The translations under genes and the position numbers were made by a program. Source: Gemmatimonadales bacterium (lineage in GTDB: Bacteria > Gemmatimonadota > Gemmatimonadetes > Gemmatimonadales > GWC2-71-9). Taken from it: 8,958 nt of DNA. Below are positions 6,623-8,958 of the stretch, one piece after another. The notes beneath the pieces are model-generated. The model was not told the origin of the DNA. It did no database searches and was given only the letters and a program-made list of their open reading frames with translations. The stretch is taken from positions 1 through 8,958 of the forward strand of contig JACCSZ010000288.1 in assembly GCA_013812695.1 (NCBI GenBank), written 5' to 3'. Positions within the stretch are counted from its first letter, which is position 1. Each line of letters starts with the position of its first letter.

Positions 6623-7633
6623 CTATCCCAGGTGAGACCTCCGCTCCGACGCCCGATACCCGATCGCCCCGTTCAGCCACCGCACCAGCGGCACCAGGGC
6701 CGCAAAGTCCCGCTCGAGCGCCGCGGGCAAGCGTGGGCTCGTCACCTCGCGGGCGCTCAGCGTGCGGGTCGCCGTGAACGATCGGTACCGGAGCCAGCGC
6801 TCGGCTCGAGCATGGTCCGGGCGCGTCCCCGGCGTGAATCCGCGCGGCAGCCGCGTGAGCATCGCTTCCCGGTCGAGCGCCCCAAACCGGCGGCGAAAGG
6901 CCGCCGCCCGCACGATCCGGTCGAACGCCAGAGGATCCTCCACGAGCGCATCCCGGATCCGATCGAGCGCCGGCCGCGCCGGCATCCAGAGCCCGCCAGC
7001 CACCAAGCTTTCGCCGTCCGCGAGCTGCACGTACAGTCCCGCGCCCCCGCCCGCCGCGTCCCGGCCCGCGCCACGCCCGGCGTCGTGGTGATAGAACCGA
7101 CACGCCGCCTGCGTCTTGTAGGGCGACTTGTCCGCCGAAAACCGCACGTCCCGGTGGATGCGGAAGACCGAACGCCGCGGGTCTCCGACGATCTCGGGGG
7201 CGAGCCGCGCCAGCCGGACGTCCATCTCCTCGACCAGTGCCCGGAGCGGATCCCGGAGCTCGGTCTCGTACTCGGCGCGGTGCCGCTCGAACCACTCGCG
7301 CTTGTTATGACGCTTCAACCGCCGCAGGAACCCCAGCGCCGCCGGCCGGAAGCCGTGGAACTCCGTGGTGCCCACCCCGGCGGGCCGCTTAGAACCGTGC
7401 ACGAGCAGCTCCTTCGCGGGCCGGGTCAGCCGCTTGATCTCGAGCTCGCGGCGGAGGGCCGCCCCTCGGCCGGTCGCGGTCTCGAGGTGCACCACTCGGA
7501 CCGGCCGGCGCGAGCGGGTGTACGAGGCGCCCCGGCCGGCGTTGTGGGCCGCCTCGCGCCGCGCCGGATCGGTCGTGATCCCGGTGTACAGGGTACCGTC
7601 GTCGCAGCGGGCGACGTAAACGTGCCATGCCAT
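6623..7633 (-). CDS. GIY-YIG nuclease domain fused to DUF2461 protein
   Basis: One 336-residue frame contains two families usually encoded separately. Residues 2-80 form a UPF0213/YhbQ-like GIY-YIG domain: HVYVARCDDGTLYTGIT holds the GIY- and YIG-like strands (Tyr6, Tyr16, Gly18), then TDPARREAAHN (Arg25/26, His30), YTRSRRP, and the metal-binding Glu in RELEIKRL (Glu63). Such domains cut DNA or are otherwise nuclease-like; the role of this branch is poorly known. Residues 92 to about 325 match DUF2461 (TIGR02453-like): FHGFRPAALGFLRRL, NKREWF, VFRIHRDVRFSADKSPYKT, GLYVQLADGESLVAGGLW and REVTSP. That family has no established function. A Gly/Ala-rich insert lies near the middle. The ATG at 7633 lacks a clear Shine-Dalgarno. 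An out-of-frame TAA at 7391-7389, exactly where a stand-alone GIY-YIG protein would end, leaves open a fusion through a one-base indel. The domains are secure; whether the fusion is real is moderately sure. Confidence 0.87.
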   Translation of the reverse strand: MAWHVYVARCDDGTLYTGITTDPARREAAHNAGRGASYTRSRRPVRVVHLETATGRGAALRRELEIKRLTRPAKELLVHGSKRPAGVGTTEFHGFRPAALGFLRRLKRHNKREWFERHRAEYETELRDPLRALVEEMDVRLARLAPEIVGDPRRSVFRIHRDVRFSADKSPYKTQAACRFYHHDAGRGAGRDAAGGGAGLYVQLADGESLVAGGLWMPARPALDRIRDALVEDPLAFDRIVRAAAFRRRFGALDREAMLTRLPRGFTPGTRPDHARAERWLRYRSFTATRTLSAREVTSPRLPAALERDFAALVPLVRWLNGAIGYRASERRSHLG

Positions 7634-7645
7634 AGGGTTGCATGG

Positions 7646-7675
7646 ATTGTAATGCTACGCCCGCCGCCCTATCCT
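7646..7675. promoter_or_regulatory. Overlapping divergent promoter elements
   Basis: The 82-base gap 7634-7715 separates two divergent genes. On the plus strand, TTGTAA (7647-7652) and TATCCT (7670-7675) are spaced by 17 bases, matching four of six consensus positions each, and lie upstream of the kinase at 7716. On the minus strand, TACAAT (7651-7646) matches five of six -10 positions and lies 12 bases before the ATG at 7633, implying a very short 5' leader. The minus-strand -10 and plus-strand -35 share the same bases, so the two directions would compete for polymerase. No good minus-strand -35 is seen. The consensus is that of a sigma-70 type factor and may differ in this organism. Confidence 0.4.
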
Positions 7676-7715
7676 TCGGCGCATCCCGTGCACACGCCAG
7701 ATCCAGTGAGAGACG

Positions 7716-8958
7716 ATGTCTGATCGCCGCCGGGTCGGTCGGAGCACCCTGCCCGACCAGCGCACGCTGCTGTCCTGGCTCTTCGTCGGGCGGCTGGTGC
7801 TGGCGGTCGGCATTCTGCTCGGGGCCGGCCTGGTCTGGACCGAGCGGCCGCGGGAATCGTTTGTCGTCACCAGCGCGGTCGTCGTTGCGCTGCTCTTCAC
7901 CGGCTACGGCGCGTGGCAGGTGCACCTCCGCCAGCGGCCGGCCGGCAACGGCTTCCTGATGGTGCAGGCCCTGGTGGACCTCGGGGTCGTCACCACCATC
8001 GTGCACTTCGCGGGGCAGCCGCAATCGGCGTTTCCCGCGCTCTACGTCCTCGTGGTGGCGGCGTACGCCCTGCTGATGCCGCCGGTGTGGGGCGCGGTCA
8101 CCGCCGTCGCCGCTTCCGTGCTGTTCCTGGGCGATGCGTTCCTGACCCGCTCGGGCGCCCTGGACACCGCGTTCTGGGCGCAGGTCGTGGTGTTCAACGT
8201 CGTCTTTGCCATCGTCGCCGTCCTCGGCCACCGGCTGCGCGAGGCCGGGATGGAGCAGCAGACGCTGGCCATCGAGCTCAAGCGCGTGCGGCTCGAGGCG
8301 GACGACATCCTGCGGAATATCCGGTCCGGGGTGCTAACGGTGGACGGCGTCGGCCGGCTCGCCTTCATCAATCCGACCGGTCAGCGGCTGCTCGATCTCG
8401 ACGGGGAAGGGCTGATCGGCATGCCCGTGCTGGACCAGCTCAAGATGCGCTCGTCCGAGCTGTGGGCGGCGGTGGTGGCGGGCATCCGGAACGGCCGGAA
8501 GATCAGCCGGGGCGAAGGCATGGTCATGCACCAGGACGGCCGGATCTTCCCGATCGGCCTCAGCACCACCACGTTCAGGCAGGCGGCGCAGGAAGCGCCG
8601 TCGGTGACCGCCATCTTCACCGACATCTCCGACCTGAAGGAGGTGCAGGAGCTGCAGGCGCGCGTGGAACGGCTGGAGTCGGTGGCGGCGCTCAGCGCGT
8701 CGCTGGCGCACGAGATCCGGAACCCGCTCGCCTCGATCCGGAGCTCGGTCGAGCAGCTGGCGCGCTCGAAGCACGCGGACGACGACGAGCGCTTCCTGGC
8801 CGGACTGATCGTGCGGGAGAGCGACCGGCTGAGCCGGATCCTGAGCGAATTCCTCGACTTCGCCCGCGTGCGCGCCACGCATCTCGTGCCGCTCGACCTG
8901 TACGCGGTCATCGTCGCGGTGGTGCGGCTCATCCGGGCCCACCCCGACTGCCGGCCCG
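7716..8958 (+). CDS. PilS/NtrB-like membrane sensor histidine kinase (3' truncated)
   Basis: The frame opens at ATG 7716 and stays open to the window end (414 codons). Upstream GAGAG (7708-7712) is a weak Shine-Dalgarno. After an Arg-rich start come six hydrophobic helices at about 20-41, 48-68, 80-98, 105-121, 123-143 and 153-171. A coiled linker leads to a PAS domain at about 194-310 (DDILRNIRSGVLTVDGVGRLAFINP...). The HisKA domain has H-box SLAHEIRNPLASIRSSVEQL (His332) and LSEFLDFARVR. The HATPase domain lies past the edge. Six helices plus PAS and an AHEIRNPLASI H-box is the layout of PilS, which with the sigma-54 activator PilR controls type IV pilin genes. AtoS- or NtrB-like kinases of other pathways share much of this, so the pilin link is inference. 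A sigma-54 response regulator just downstream would support it. Confidence 0.88.
   Translation, partial: MSDRRRVGRSTLPDQRTLLSWLFVGRLVLAVGILLGAGLVWTERPRESFVVTSAVVVALLFTGYGAWQVHLRQRPAGNGFLMVQALVDLGVVTTIVHFAGQPQSAFPALYVLVVAAYALLMPPVWGAVTAVAASVLFLGDAFLTRSGALDTAFWAQVVVFNVVFAIVAVLGHRLREAGMEQQTLAIELKRVRLEADDILRNIRSGVLTVDGVGRLAFINPTGQRLLDLDGEGLIGMPVLDQLKMRSSELWAAVVAGIRNGRKISRGEGMVMHQDGRIFPIGLSTTTFRQAAQEAPSVTAIFTDISDLKEVQELQARVERLESVAALSASLAHEIRNPLASIRSSVEQLARSKHADDDERFLAGLIVRESDRLSRILSEFLDFARVRATHLVPLDLYAVIVAVVRLIRAHPDCRP

Noticed and set aside
6386..7723. A 445-codon open frame on the plus strand opposite the GIY-YIG/DUF2461 gene
   Set aside because: Its translation is Arg/Pro-rich low-complexity with no family motifs. 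The opposite strand carries two clear domains, so this is a GC-driven shadow.
1..8958. CRISPR array, tRNA or rRNA genes, insertion sequence, attachment sites or an antiphage/defence system
   Set aside because: No regularly spaced repeats, tRNA-like cloverleaf, rRNA segments, transposase or integrase motifs were seen. The genes are envelope, lipid and signalling types rather than a defence cluster.

Overview
The window is GC-rich bacterial DNA (roughly 70% by eye) with densely packed genes and strong G/C preference at third codon positions. Gene content and style (Slt70-like transglycosylase, a large soluble PAS/GAF hybrid kinase, a DUF2231 membrane protein, a PilS-like kinase) would fit a soil or sediment lineage such as Gemmatimonadota, or alternatively Acidobacteriota or Myxococcota. 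This placement is inference from style; no marker gene is present. Nothing indicates a plasmid, phage or CRISPR locus.

Layout. 1-1617 (+): a 5'-truncated periplasmic lytic transglycosylase with helical repeats and a C-terminal SLT domain. 1618-1770: an intergenic stretch dominated by a long imperfect inverted repeat and a weak T-run hairpin. 1771-4515 (+): a soluble hybrid histidine kinase (PAS-PAS-GAF-PAS-HisKA-HATPase-REC), probably starting at a TTG. 4597-5187 (+): a four-helix DUF2231 membrane protein behind a strong Shine-Dalgarno. 5188-5348: a short intergenic region that ends in a possible 14-residue leader ORF, whose stop overlaps the start of the next gene. 5349-6608 (+): a cardiolipin-synthase-like phospholipase D protein with two HKD motifs and one N-terminal membrane helix. 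6623-7633 (-): one continuous frame joining a GIY-YIG nuclease domain to a full DUF2461 domain. 7634-7715: a compact divergent promoter region. 7716-8958 (+): a six-helix PilS/NtrB-like sensor kinase, cut by the window end before its ATPase domain.

How the genes relate. This looks like ordinary chromosome with a cell-envelope and signalling flavour: murein turnover, anionic phospholipid synthesis, two unrelated kinases and a membrane protein. The four plus-strand genes up to 6608 share direction but have gaps of about 80-160 bases, so they are more likely several transcription units than one tight operon. I see no defence island or convincing new multi-gene system. The items most worth a second look are the GIY-YIG/DUF2461 fusion, the inverted repeat at 1631-1693, the overlapping divergent promoters near 7646-7675, and the leader ORF at 5305.
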